From Anthoceros angustus (taxonomy: Eukaryota > Streptophyta > Anthocerotopsida > Anthocerotales > Anthocerotaceae), in assembly GCA_010909165.1 (NCBI GenBank), contig MU008205.1:186001-250000 (forward strand): a DNA stretch of 64,000 nucleotides, given 5' to 3'. Below the pieces are notes generated by a model. It was not told the DNA's origin and did no database searches. It was given only the letters and a program-made list of their open reading frames with translations. Numbering within the stretch: position 1 is the stretch's first letter; every line of letters begins with the position of its first letter. Below are positions 12,106 to 22,894 of this stretch, one piece after another. The translations under genes were made by a program, and so were the position numbers.

Positions 12106-13000
12106 TAAATGGTCCCTCCCATAGAGGAACAGGAGCAGATAGTGAGTAAAGTGCACAAGACACTTGGGCACTTGTGTAAAAAGGACGCATCATATCTTTT
12201 GAAGAGTGCCTATTTTTGGTCCGGAATGTACTCAGGCGAGCGAGTGGTGTCGAGATGTGCTTGTGATGCGCCAAAGCAAGGTTCAACGGGATGTGGTGTT
12301 GCATTGCTGCCTATTCGGGTCTTCTTTCGATGGTCCGTTGACCTCATGCGAGCTACCATTGACCAAGCAAGGCAACAAGCATTGTATGCTCATGATAGAA
12401 CACTTCTCCAAGTGGGTGGAATTGGCATTCCTTCCGATCGAACTTCCCAATTCACGACGAGCTTTCTTACGGTGCGTTTTGAGCGGATATGGAAGGCTGC
12501 GGTCGCCGGATCAAGGAAAGCGAATTGGAGGAGAGTTCCAAGCGTTGTTGGATCGGAGTTTGATAGATCACAGGGCCGCGTCACGGATCATCCTCGTGCG
12601 ATGGTTTAGCAGAAAGGCTGGTGCAAACTTTCAAGGATTCACTTCGTAAGTACTGCACGGAAATCGAGCCTAATTGTTGGGATGAGTTGCTACCTTACGT
12701 TGCCACAGGCTGAGATCGATGTCTGCAGCCACAGGCAACCTCCTACTACATAATGTTTGGCAGGAATGTTGTGCTGCCCAACATAGTGGCAGACACATAT
12801 TCCAAACCAGTGGACTGGACACAAGATGTGGATGAGTGTTGCTCAGAGTTACGAAACCGGGCCAAGTTGTTACAACGAGTGATACCCATGGCGATGGACA
12901 ATCGCCGCCATATGAGAGATCAATTGAGGTATGCATTCACACGAGGAGGATCATGGAAGCCAAAGGCCGAAAGTTCGTAGGTGATTTCGTATCTTCAACA
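12106..13000 (+). pseudogene. Integrase of the LTR element
   Basis: Fragments in different frames give the zinc-binding N-terminus (VSKVHKTLGHLCKKDASYLL, YFWSGMYS), a core stretch GNKHCMLMIEHFSKWVELAF, later RIGGEFQALLDRSL, and a C-terminal linker MFGRNVVLPNIVADTYSKPV. The catalytic DD-E residues cannot be read in one frame. The family inserts cDNA into host chromatin; this copy cannot. Confidence 0.75.
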
Positions 13001-13185
13001 TCGCCCTTCCGCACTTGGGCGTAAACACGGACGGTTGATTTTGAGAGTGGTGAGCGTTGGTGAGCAAGGGTCATCGAGTTGGAAGGGGCAAGATGGCGGA
13101 TGCAAGGAGCACATGCGACATCCGCCCTGCCACTTGCCGAATCTTGATACGCGCATACAACCACAAGCATGGAAGCCACCTGCCG

Positions 13186-13330
13186 TGCGAACATGTGGTC
13201 AAATCACGACCCACTAATCTTTGTGTGACCGGTGCAACCAAGGACATCATGTCTTTTGTCTTCGACCGCCGTTGAAAGCGATCCCGGAAGGAGAATGGTT
13301 TTGTCACAAATGCACGACGGAAAAGTTAGG
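13186..13330 (+). pseudogene. PHD-finger-like domain at the integrase C-terminus
   Basis: In one frame the plus strand gives CDRCNQGHHVFCLRPPLKAI followed by PEGEWFCHKCT, the C-x2-C-x4-H-x2-C...W-x-C-x2-C half of a PHD finger. The first Cys pair is present upstream (about 13186-13200) but frame-shifted. PHD fingers read histone H3 tails. At the end of a gypsy polyprotein it would occupy the place that a chromodomain holds in chromoviruses, and could guide integration. The domain is broken here. It could alternatively be a captured host exon. Confidence 0.6.
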
Positions 13331-14371
13331 GCGGAAAGAAGCTGGGGGGCCAGGTAAAACGCGCACTCACGGTGTGGGCGTGCGGGAAGAGAGTCACTAA
13401 AGGGGAAGGTCTGTAAAACCCGTTACTTGCCTTATCGATATGCGGGTTGTGTGAGACGTACAGCGGGGTTGGCGAGCGCAAGGGAAGTAAAGGTGTGGAC
13501 GGAGGATTGGCGGGCACGAAGGAGGATTCTACAATAGACTGGAGGATTCAGCGATCTATTGGAGAAGGCGACAATTCTTGGAGAAATACAGTGTGAGTGC
13601 ATCGATGCGGTGGCAGTGCGAGAAGGTGAACAGGGGTCCACGGTGCATGTGGGAGAAAGCTAATTGCGGTGACCGCCGTGTGGGTGCGAGAAGCAAGGAA
13701 GGCGGCCTGATCCGGGACATCAACAGCGAGTTGTTGCAGGTGAAGGAAAGGCGATGACGATGGAACATCAGGTAGCCGAAGCACACGACTGAGCGGTAAT
13801 CAGAGTTGTTAACAGTGCATGTAGTTGCAGGCTGTAGATAGGGATAAGAGGCAGCTCAAGTGACGAAAAGTGAAAAGGCGGTGATCACAGAAGAATTGGG
13901 GTGAAGAACAAGCGCGAAGGTGGTCATGGCATCAAGTGTCTGGATGTGAGCACGAGCAGTAGAGGGTGCATGGTATGTTTGTTATGTAGACGGCAAGTGA
14001 TGGCGGTGGCGGGGCGATCACGGGTAAGACCAAGTGACATTCGATCGTTGCAATCGGCCACTTGTGTTGACTAACAAGCAAGACACTCGCTTTGCAAGGC
14101 CGATTGCAACATAGGTAGTCTTCAGAATCAACAGTTCATATGGTTGTTTGACCAACACTAACAACACCCGTTTTCCAAATTCGAGAGCATCAAAGAGGGG
14201 TTCTCGTTGGGGACAACACTGGTTGACATGGATATGGAAGGCACCACACTTGCAAATCATGCTTCGGAGAATGAGCACAAGTGTTCCACAATTTCCAGCC
14301 ATGGGAAGACAAGTGGAAAACACCGTTGGTAAGGAAGTATCACTAAACCCCAACCCGACGACCCGAGACAT

Positions 14372-15073
14372 TTCTGGAGTTGCAAGCATTTTTGCTGTAT
14401 ATGGAATCACACCATGAGGGCTGCAACATAGAGAGTTTTCCTTATGATCATAGAGATCTTTTTGAGCTGGCAGGAAGGGGCATGAACAGGCAAAGCTTCG
14501 TGTGGACCAGTTACTGTGAAGGGGCCTTTCGAAAACTGGAACATCACCTGTTCATGCATCAGGTGTTTGATCACTGGCCCACTGAAGGGTTCTTAATGTA
14601 CAGGCACAAGGAAAAACCAGCTGACCTACGAAGTCTGAAAGTTTGGCTAAGTCACTTGCAGAGAAAAGGCGGGCGTTTCGCCATGGTACCCACGAGCTTT
14701 TCTGAGGTGTTTGCTTACATGAGTGTTGGAATGGGATGAAGCCACTCTGGAATCTTGGTATCTTGACGACAATGTGGGTGATTATCCGAGGCATGTATCG
14801 AAAAACGATTATGTAAATGGTTTGAATGGGTGGCAACTGCCTAGGGTGAAGACTGAACTAGATAGCGATGAAGAAGAAGAACTCATGGCGCGGCATCGAG
14901 CGAAAGAACGGGCACGGTTGGGCAAAGCACAAGTTGATGAGTATTTCGATCCGGAAGAGCGACGTGTGGCTGCGTTATTAGCCACAGGGAGAATGGATCA
15001 TGATAAACCGTCGGAACCACAACTGAGGGATGGCATGTTCCGAAGGTTTTACCGACGATTCTACGGCATTTGA
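14372..15073 (+). pseudogene. Extra ORF between integrase and 3' LTR, unknown product
   Basis: Two overlapping plus frames (14380-14739 and 14723-15073) look like one protein split by a frameshift near 14730. The first has LELQAFLLYMESHHEGC and WTSYCEGAFRKLEHHLF. The second has WDEATLESWYLDDNVGDYP, an acidic run DSDEEEEL and ERRVAALLATGRMDHDKP, ending RRFYRRFYGI. No membrane segment is seen, so it is not an obvious env-like protein. I do not recognise the family. Its place, downstream of the PHD region and before the 3' LTR, suggests an accessory ORF of the retrotransposon. Confidence 0.5.
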
Positions 15074-15143
15074 GAGTGCCAAAGTGGTGCTTTCACAACA
15101 TGACGCCTGCCATACGAGCAGCCCAACTTTGGCAGGGGGGCCA

Positions 15144-15289
15144 TTTGCAAACGCAGTGAGACGGAGGTGGTGATGACGCATGTGGCCCAAGGTTACGAGT
15201 TGATAGCAAGTAGTTGAAAGACTTTTGTTTTGTGGATTTTGATAGGATGGCATGCTGCCATGTCCGCTATGCGGCCGTGGCGCGACAGC
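15144..15289 (+). repeat. Block duplicated on both sides of the 3' LTR
   Basis: About 145 bp starting gccatttgcaaacgcagtga and ending gcgcgaca recurs almost unchanged at 15687-15835, immediately after the 3' LTR. It also overlaps the last LTR bases (gcca). The pattern suggests a local duplication at the element's right edge, or that the true LTR is longer than I have drawn it. Confidence 0.7.
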
Positions 15290-15690
15290 TGTCATGGCAC
15301 GCAGTGGTAGAAAGAGGTAGATAAGAATCTGAGTGTGATGGTGTGTGTGCTATGTGTGTGGTGGCATGATGAGTGGCATGGGTATGGAAATAGGATGGTG
15401 TCGTGGTTATGTGGACCATACAAGCGAGAATCTGGTCAAGCGCAATTAAGGCTCGGCGGCGAAGATCTCCCGACATGTGCGGGTGTGATCACGGCGCTTC
15501 GGGATTCGGGCCAGTAATTAAGATCGGCGGTGTAGGCTACAAAGTCCAGCAATCCGTCATTGAGGGCGGATTGTTGATGTCTGATTCAATAGAACAGCCA
15601 GACAGATCCCAAGCACTTTTCGAGCACCTTGTGATGCTTCAGCTGTGGTGTGTGCAGAGGACAACCATCCCAAGTCAGTAAATTTTGCCA
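15290..15690 (+). repeat. 3' LTR
   Basis: This 401-bp direct copy of the 5' LTR starts TGTCATGGCACGCAGTGG and ends aattttgcca. It keeps the 15-base stretch (15566-15580) complementary to the proposed PBS. A polypurine tract is not obvious just upstream. Confidence 0.8.
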
Positions 15691-15835
15691 TTTGTAAACG
15701 CAGTGAGACGGAGGTGGTGATGACGCATGTGGCCCAAGGTTACGAGTTGATAGCAAGTAGTTGAAAGACTCTTTGTTTTGTGGATTTTGATAGGATGGCA
15801 TGCTGCCATGTCCGCTATGCGGCCGTGGCGCGACA

Positions 15836-17165
15836 AGATCCTGCTTCAGGCGCTGCGGCCATCGATGCTTGTTAATCACAACCACAAAACTTGGAAAACC
15901 CTGGAAAAGCATTCACATATGTCAGGACTAATGGCGATTAGGTTTTTGGGGAGTCGCGATTGGGTTGCAGACATGGGCAACACCAAGGCGCGGCCATGGT
16001 TAAAGACATGGCCGAGGCATCAGTATGTGCCGCGGCTCATGGCCGAGGCACAAGCATATCCCTCGGCTCATGGCCATGGCATGCGCAAGTCCTCGCCCTC
16101 GCATATGGTCGCCCTTCAGCGCGCCTCTCAAAACAACCCCTGGTACACATGTAGATACGCAAGAGGGTGCATCCATGCCAACCAGAATCAACAAGCGAAA
16201 ATTGTCGCCATGTGAAGGGAAATTGGGACATGCTCACCGTAATTCAGCGCTCCAAACTTCGAGTTCGCAGACGCCAACTGTAATCGTCCGCAGAAGCTTA
16301 ACCTACACCCAACGATGCGAAGGGGAGGCGGTGGCCCCTTCTTATGGCTTGGACCGGCCAATGGCTCATCGCCACGTGTCTTTAGTTAGACAGGCGTTTC
16401 AATGCTACATTGAACGGCATGCCGACACGTGGTCTATGCACAGGCGCGTGCTTCTTAGAGAACTCGAGTGGTCAAATACACCAGACTGTGGTCAAAGCTT
16501 CACATAGACACATACATGTACAATGTACAATGGCTCCATTAAAAAGAGTTCCCTTCAGTGCCTTATAAGCTAGATTTCCTTTCCTTGGGTCTCGGGGTTT
16601 CCATGGAATATCCCATTTTTACCATGGTCAGATAGTATAGGTTATATTCTAGGATTACCGAGGCCTGAGGACAAGCACTGATAGGGTTCCGGGCCTCAAG
16701 CGTTGAAAACGGCGAGGCCGCGACTGATGCCCTTTACCCATGGCCCGAGGACAAAAAAATAATTAAGGTTCCTTGCGCTGAGAACGCGACAGATCTGCCC
16801 TTTTCCCATGGCTCAAGGACAATATAAAACTACATATAGTATCAATACAAGCAAACGGAATTCAAACGGCAAGAAAGCGGTGGATGTAGGAATGATATCT
16901 GGCGAACTCACCTGTTGCGACCACGTTCCCGCCAAAAACCCCAAAAACCCTAAACGGCAGCGAATTGGGTGGGTCTACTCGATTGATGTCGATTACCACG
17001 TTGGTAGAGATAACAGCCAGCTACAATTGTGGGTTGTGAGGGCACTTGGCGTCAAAACGCAGGATTTAGGATTGAAGCCACATCACCCTCTTTGGAGACT
17101 TTAGGACTTAGGGTAAGGATGCAAGTTTTATAGCAGATGCGCCTTCTTCGCCATTTCAAGCTTCA
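15836..17165. other. CACTA interior, no recognisable gene
   Basis: This segment includes a GC-rich stretch at 15960-16110 with repeats of 'catggccgaggca'-like sequence, and A+T-richer sequence with 'ccgaggcc' phrases at 16600-16800. Several ORFs are present but none has a recognisable domain. The bases near 16930-16980 (repeated 'aaaaacccc/aaaaaccct') resemble the edge of a 5' leader. Confidence 0.35.
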
Positions 17166-17220
17166 AGTATGGGCATGCCGTTCTTTCCATTGCTCTTGTT
17201 AATCACAACCAACCATGGGT

Positions 17221-19240
17221 CCAGATGCCAAAATCGCAGAAGATCGAGTTGCGCGCAGAGGCGAACAAGGACACTCGACGGCTGGCGACGGTGGCAATGG
17301 TTGCCGGAGATGCTGCTGTGGAGGCAACTGTGGAGGGATGACTGGTCTGGACCCAAAGTTGGTTGCGCTTGACAAGAACCTGGATGTGGCTGCCAATTTA
17401 CTCGGACCAACCCCCGAGAGATTAAAGGGCACCTGGCGGAAGGTTAAAGAATCACGGAAGATGTCTATGTCTCAGAGGGAAATGAGGATGTAGAGCTAAC
17501 AAAGAACCGGGCTTCAAGGAGGCCTGGGGTTTCTCGCGGGCGCGAACGGGGCAGTGGGAAAAAAAGGGATGCATCCCAGTGGGTGTCCTTAATGGCAGGT
17601 TTAGGTTGCAATGGCCATGGAAGAGCTTGGAGTAGCCAAGATGGCGCGAGCAAGCGTGGCCGTGGGTTCTCACATGTTCCAGAGTCGCGGCGGCCCAAAA
17701 CCCGTGCTGCCACCGCTAAGGCAAAGGCCGCCGCCGAGTGCTCGAGCTTGAATGATGATGTGGGGCAGGAGGCATGGTATGCGGACAAGGTTTCTGATGA
17801 GGATGCCGTGGACGAGGAGCGTCCGCGTTTCGAGGGGGAAGACGCCGAGTCCGATTCAGACATCGACGAAGAAGGGCGCCGCAAAGTGAAGCAAACAAGC
17901 CGGATCTATGCCCCGGGCGTTACGGACGATGTCGATTTCACGTGCAATGGGGTTCGGTCAATCACAAGCAACACAACCGGTTTCGCAGATGCGACAATAG
18001 AGGTTACCTCGGCAACCACGATGCCTTGATTGAGAATGATGGGGCAGACCGATGCTCCACCGAACTTTGAGAACGAAGCACATGGCGCAGAATGCCGTGT
18101 ACCAGACAGTCCTAAAAAACCAACTGTGTGGGCGAATTTCGTTCGCCATGTGAAGGCTGCGAACCACGAGAACCCTGCTGCTGAAGATGCATCTACAGAG
18201 CCTGCCAATTCTAACAGGTTGAATGCTGAATATCCGGATGCAGGTGGCTTCATTGGGGAATGCCGCAATGTGGAGGAAAATGTGGACACCCTTCCAACTG
18301 AATGTCGTGATGTAGAAGACGATGCAGACACCATTCCACCTGAATGCCGCGATGTGGAGGTGAAGGGAAAGAGAGGCCCAAAGCGGAAGAGGGTTCACGA
18401 TATGTCACGGCGTTTCCTTCACATCTCGCACTTTGGTAAGCACGCTAGTTTGTAGCTCTTGTTATGGTTTTTATTGTAAGAGCAGAATGGTGGCCGTGTG
18501 TGCAGGAATTAAATTTCATCCCCATTTCACGCCTTGCTGTTTCAAGCCTTGCTGTTTCAAGCCTGGCTGTTTCATGTCTGAAACAGCCATGATAACAGCC
18601 ACGTTCACAGCCATCAAACCTGTTAACGTTGTCATTGTGCTAAGCCTGTTTGAAGACTGAATTAGGCCTGATTAAACTCTAACTTTGTTGGTGTCATAGT
18701 ACTAATCTTGCTGCAACTCCTCGTGTTTTTCAGGGTTTATATACCAAGAGAGTCCCTCATTCATACCCATGAAGGATAGAGTCCATTTTGCGGTCCGGTA
18801 CATATGCAATCCACTCATATATCCCTTTTGGAAACAAACAGACGCCACCCTTCATGTTGAGACGTGTATCGTGCAAACTATGACTGGGCCATGGGAGTTT
18901 CAGCCTATTGTCTTGCGCTTTTGAGCACTAATTTGAAGTATTGGAGGAACAATGTTAGAAAGGAGGCCCGTTATTTTTGGGGAAGAAGTCTAACCCCAAG
19001 ATGTCCCGAAGGTGTGAAGCAAGAGTATTGGGATGTGTTTTTGAAGGAGGAGCAAGACAAGATAAGCGGAGTTGTGGCCCTAGTCAAGAAAAAACCGGCC
19101 GCCATGAGCGGGATGAAGGAGGTAGGAAGCACTACATATTCTTGCTTTGGATATGGTGGTCAGAAGGGGTTTCTGCAGAGGTTTAGAGCAAAGTACAGTA
19201 GGGAACCAAGCCCGGATGAGATAAAGGCGAGGTAGCAATC
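17221..19240 (+). pseudogene. Candidate CACTA internal ORF (TnpA-like?), degenerate
   Basis: A discontinuous plus-strand coding zone is visible. At 17583-18029 it gives a basic then acidic segment (RRPKTRAATAKAKAAAECSS; AESDSDIDEEGRRKVK). At 18030-18455 it has three imperfect 18-residue repeats of the form ECRDVE-DDADTIPP and ends in a basic KGKRGPKRKR. After a possible intron (gt near 18435, cag near 18733) lies 18864-19235, with NLKYWRNNVRKEARYFWG and KQEYWDVFLKEEQDK. The last part loosely resembles the Ptta/En/Spm 'Transposase_24' pattern of short CACTA accessory proteins. I did not find the large TNP2/TnpD transposase. The assignment rests on position inside the CACTA element and weak similarity. 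Confidence 0.35.
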
Positions 19241-19739
19241 ATGGGTCTTGGCTGTCGAGAGTGTTTTTGAGGAGTCCAAAACCGGACAGAGTTGGGTCCG
19301 CAGTTGGGGCAAATGGGGAGAAGGAGAAGGCTATTGTGGTGTGGGACATGTTGAAGGAGGCGGGATACCTAATCGATGAATGCGACGGAAGATCATGGAA
19401 GCCATCATGAAGCTAAATGTTGCCGATGATGGGTGGATGGTGAGGATTATCTTCCCGCAAATTGGCGAAGGATCTTGAGCCGAGGATGCATAAGCACACT
19501 TTTAGGTGAGAGTCTTGGTTCGTGTTGCGAGACAACCTCTTTTTGTCTATGCTTGTTCGAATTTGCTAATGGCATCCTTTTTGGAAGTTGGATTATTCTT
19601 GGGGCCATGCATTAGAGTTGCGGTGGAGATGATGAATTGCACCTAGTGGAATGTAGGGATGAGCTAAAGACTAGAGTGTAGAATAGTTGCGTGATCCGTC
19701 CGGATAGTAGATTCGCCATTTTTGTCAACATACTCCCAA

Positions 19740-20317
19740 ACACCCTAAACTCTAAGCTACTTATACTACGGATGTTTTACTCGCCTTTTTCTAGTTTAGC
19801 AATCGAAACCCTTGTAGTATGCACTACAAGTGGTTTCCTGCAGAGCTTTTACTACAAAGTTTTACTATAGGTGTTTATTATAGTCGTTTTACTACATGGC
19901 ATTTTACTACGGACGTTTTACTACATGGCATTTTACTACAGACGTTTTAAAAGAGACCCCAATTAACAAACCATAGGTTAAATAATACCAGTTAATAAAT
20001 CATGGTTAATTAACACTAGTTAACAAACCTTGGTTTATTAACCGTGATCTAGGTTTATCGTTTTACACCCGTAGTAAAAATGGGGTTAATTTATGTAGTA
20101 AAGTAAACTATAGGTCCATTTAACCTTATATATAAAATAAATTACTCCGTATACATGCCGTATTAAATTATAGTATATAGCCCGGTATACGGTATGGGGA
20201 CATTACCACGGAAATTAACGCTTTGTGTTTACTACGGGCGTTTTACTACTGTAGTAGTAACCCTGTTGTAAAACCCGTTGTGAAGTCCGTGTTAAAGGGC
20301 ATGGTTTTCTAGTAGTG
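19740..20317 (-). repeat. CACTA right terminus and subterminal repeats
   Basis: Many 'gttttactac' motifs occur between 19770 and 19940 on the plus strand, with inverted copies (gtagtaaa) from 20060 to 20260. The terminal inverted repeat is at 20293-20317, ending ctagtagtg. The flanking AAC at 20318-20320 equals the bases before the left end. Confidence 0.8.
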
Positions 20318-20538
20318 AACGTCGACTTCTCTTCGCCACCAATGAAATCTGGGTACCTCATCCAGGGAATGTAGCAACGTTTCACACGAGTCACCGTCTG
20401 CTGGACAAGATGCTCACCATTCTGCCATTTCAATGTCTCCTTATAGAAAGGACCGGGACCCGGATTCTGCACTTCAAAAGGGCAAGGTTGAGGCAGGATG
20501 GGGGCACCCACAGGCCTTCTCGGAATTGATTCATCCAT
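20318..20538 (-). pseudogene. MULE transposase, N-terminal part
   Basis: This frame starts MDESIPRRPVGAPIL about 30 bp inside the right MULE repeat. It includes TVTRVKRCYIPWMRYPDFIG and runs into the CACTA end. Counting one copy of the AAC duplication, its frame continues exactly into the frame at 4799-4546 on the other side of the insertion. The CACTA element therefore split this open frame. Confidence 0.75.
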
Positions 20539-20570
20539 AAAATCTACGGGATTGTCTTCTCTGTTTGCTC

Positions 20571-20893
20571 TGTCACGGCCAGCTCTGGAGCCTGGCCTCG
20601 CGAGCGCGCGGGATAGGGCACTTTTAGAGTTTGCACTTCTTCAAACTAAAGACGGGTTCAGGAATACATAGACATATGGGTACAATACAGAGTACATACG
20701 GTATAGCTATATTATACGTTACATTAGGGTTAGTGAAGTGGCGACGGGCGCGCAAAATGCCATCGGGCCGAACGGGAGAGTGGATGAGAGCGATGGCATG
20801 ACCGCTGCGGTGTGACATGCTCACCATGGTGAGTTGGCGCTTTGGTTTCCGTGCTTGCATTAAGAGCACAGTGACCATTAGTGCCTGCGCTCG
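20571..20893 (-). repeat. Right terminal inverted repeat of the MULE
   Basis: This is the inverted partner of 1398-1713. Its inner edge is at the phrase tgtcacggcc (20571) and its outer edge fades after about 20893, where an insertion of some 30 bp relative to the left repeat occurs. Confidence 0.85.
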
Positions 20894-21184
20894 GTAACAG
20901 ATAACAAGTCTGTAAGGTGCTTTTTCCTTACGCTAAAATTACACAGTATGGTATGTTTACACCTGTAAATATAGGAACATTATATTACATATATAATTAA
21001 TTAATAATATATTATAAATATATAAAATAAATGTGAACATCATAATTTCGTCACTGTTTTCACTCTCCTCTTCAATTCTCCAAATCTCTCACTATCGTCA
21101 TCGTCTTCCTTTTCAGCTTGATAAATATCATCTATATCACTTGTGGAGTTACTTTTATAGGATGATTATCTCACAGGGTGCATA

Positions 21185-21788
21185 TTAAACCCTAATGTCG
21201 TTATAGGTTTGAGGTTCTTTCCCATGGGAGCGTACCTTGCCTGAATTGTATATATCACTTGCGGTCACACCACACAATACCACGCACGTGTCTAATCCTA
21301 AGACGAGAGGCCAACTTCCCCCTAATCTACACTCTCTCTCAGTTACACACCCCATGACGTAGTTTCCTACGGCATCGCAGAAGATGTCATAAGGGACGTT
21401 GGCGACGTGGTGGGCTGCTAAGTTAGTACCAGTCTTTACCTTTCCATAGTGTTTCACATATGTAGTTACGTCATAAGGAGCCTGAATCTAAAAATAACTA
21501 ATAGAATTAATAATTTATGGTAGACTAACGAAAAGTAAAATAATAATCTTATACCATAATGACATAGAAAAAACAAGAAATATAATACATCACGAAGGCC
21601 CGTATGAAAGCTACGGGACAGCCGGAAGCTTCATATGGGCCTTGATGTTTTTCATCGTTTTTGGGAGTACTGGTGTGAGCAAATACCACCAGACAGGTGG
21701 TGGCATTTGCTTGCACCCGCGCAAGAAAGAGCAACATCTCCAAAACTAGAGCACCCATGGCTCTAACACGACTGCTCCCTCCACACAC
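21185..21788 (-). CDS. Unknown two-exon candidate gene
   Basis: Two minus-strand frames join across a possible short GT-AG intron (gt near 21554, ag near 21485). Exon 1 contains GALVLEMLLFLARVQANATT and a hydrophobic end AFVMYYISCFFYVIM. Exon 2 contains KTGTNLAAHHVANVPYDIFC and CVVLCGVTASDIYNSG. The reading is coherent through both exons, and the intron size fits the other genes here. I do not recognise a family, and both exon ends are guesses. It could be part of another mobile element, since it lies next to the MULE. Confidence 0.3.
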
Positions 21789-22894
21789 ACAATACCTGCT
21801 CGATGTGCTTCTTTTGCCATGATGGGGAGGCTGGAGCTAGGATTTGCACCTCCTCTTGCCCACGCCTGAGCCGTGCTGGGAATCGAAAAAAGGACGTGTT
21901 GGGAACCTTTTCTGAGCTCACACATCGCCGGACAACTGGCATTTTCTAGCGATTTTAAGCAACACGCTGCCCATGGCCTCTTAGATGACCCTAAAGATAA
22001 TTAGATTGGCATTACAAAAATGAGAAGAAACAAAAAAGACAAAAGCAGAAGGGAATGAACTTAGTAGCAAGTGATCTTAATAAAGAGTAAGAAAGTTATA
22101 TGTTTTATTTACAAGAGAATAGTTATCATTAACAAATTTTGGTAGAGGCAAGAAGGTTGCCTTCATAACAACTGCAGACAATTGCTCAAGAATTCCAAAG
22201 CGGTTTCAAGGGAGCCTACATACTTGCATTGGAGGTGACTAAGAAAGGAAGTTGGGAAAATTTGGTATATCTGATTAAAGGGGTTATTTATTCATAAAAT
22301 TATTTTTTGTTGTATTCTTACTGACATAGCATGTTCATTCAATGAACACTTAACTTCATTTTTGTTTAAGTGAATAGATATGTATTTACATTCGACTTAA
22401 TTTAGAAGACCTCGAACGTGCGGTGCTCTTTCCAAAAGATGTGAGTGCTGCTGCTTGCTCATATGTAATGAACCAATGCATGCACAGACCTTCCGAAGGC
22501 AAGCTAAAGTAACATGGTCAGCCACAATTAGGCCCCTCCTGCTCCTTTGCCTGTACATTACAAGCACTTCTTGCCACAATGAAGAGCTCCCCTAGGCCTT
22601 CGCCTGACTTTCGGTATAAGAGGTATGTTCCCAAGGCCATAGAAATAGTTTGCGTTGCATATATACTCTATGAGCATCCAATTATAGGCTTGTACACTGT
22701 GCATACATGTTTACCAAACTGCAGGGAACAGAGTCACTTGGAATGCCCAGATTACAAGCCGCACATGTGCAAGAGAAACCCAAAATATGCCCAAATATAT
22801 GTGTATATAATTAATAAAATGTCTTCAACCCATAGGCAATGTGCATGGGAAAAAGCAAGATACACACAATGACGGGCTCTCTGGCCATCTTAAA
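21789..22894. other. AT-rich intergenic sequence
   Basis: I see no gene with recognisable content here. ORFs at 22397-22579 (minus) and 22579-22872 (plus) are short, overlapping and low scoring by eye. Confidence 0.35.

Larger units (their letters stand above)
5708..15690 (+). mobile_element. Ty3/gypsy-like LTR retrotransposon, degenerate, nested in CACTA
   Basis: Direct repeats at 5708-6082 and 15290-15690 both start TGTCATGG and end in ttttgc(c)a, as LTRs do. Between them, on the plus strand and in gypsy order, lie gag, zinc knuckles, aspartic protease (DTGA), RNase H, integrase and a PHD-like finger. The gag-protease part is repeated about three times, and the reverse transcriptase core with its YxDD-type motif appears deleted near 11.3 kb. 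Frequent small indels between the internal copies break every frame. The five bases flanking the LTRs (gagat, tttgt) do not match, so no target duplication is visible. Confidence 0.8.
4800..20317. mobile_element. CACTA (En/Spm-type) transposon nested in the MULE transposase
   Basis: The left end reads CACTACTAGGAAACCATGCC. The right end is its inverse with one or two differences (CACTACTAGAAAACCATGCC on the minus strand). Both ends are flanked by the same three bases, AAC at 4797-4799 and AAC at 20318-20320, the 3-bp target duplication diagnostic of CACTA elements. Both subterminal zones carry many copies of a GTTTTACTAC-like motif, as expected for transposase-binding subterminal repeats. The interior is mostly an LTR retrotransposon (5.7-15.7 kb) plus a decayed ORF region at 16.9-19.3 kb. 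I found no recognisable TNP2-type transposase, so the element is probably non-autonomous or too decayed. Confidence 0.85.
1398..20893 (-). mobile_element. MULE (Mutator-like element) split by a nested CACTA element
   Basis: Two long inverted copies (about 1398-1713 and 20571-20893) bracket a decayed MuDR-type transposase read on the minus strand. The transposase N-terminus lies just inside the right repeat and its C-terminal SWIM region lies toward the left. Subtracting the 15.5-kb CACTA insertion leaves an element of about 4 kb, a normal MULE size. The outer ends of the inverted repeats blur: similarity weakens before about 1390 and after 20895. I could therefore not define the expected 8-11 bp target duplication. 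The transposase has internal stops and frameshifts, so this copy is not autonomous. Confidence 0.8.

Noticed and set aside
5703-15695. Target-site duplication of the LTR element
   Set aside because: The five bases on each side (gagat and tttgt) do not match, so none is claimed.
17465-17884. 139-codon Ser/Pro-rich minus-strand ORF
   Set aside because: No domain, and it lies opposite the better plus-strand coding zone of the CACTA interior.
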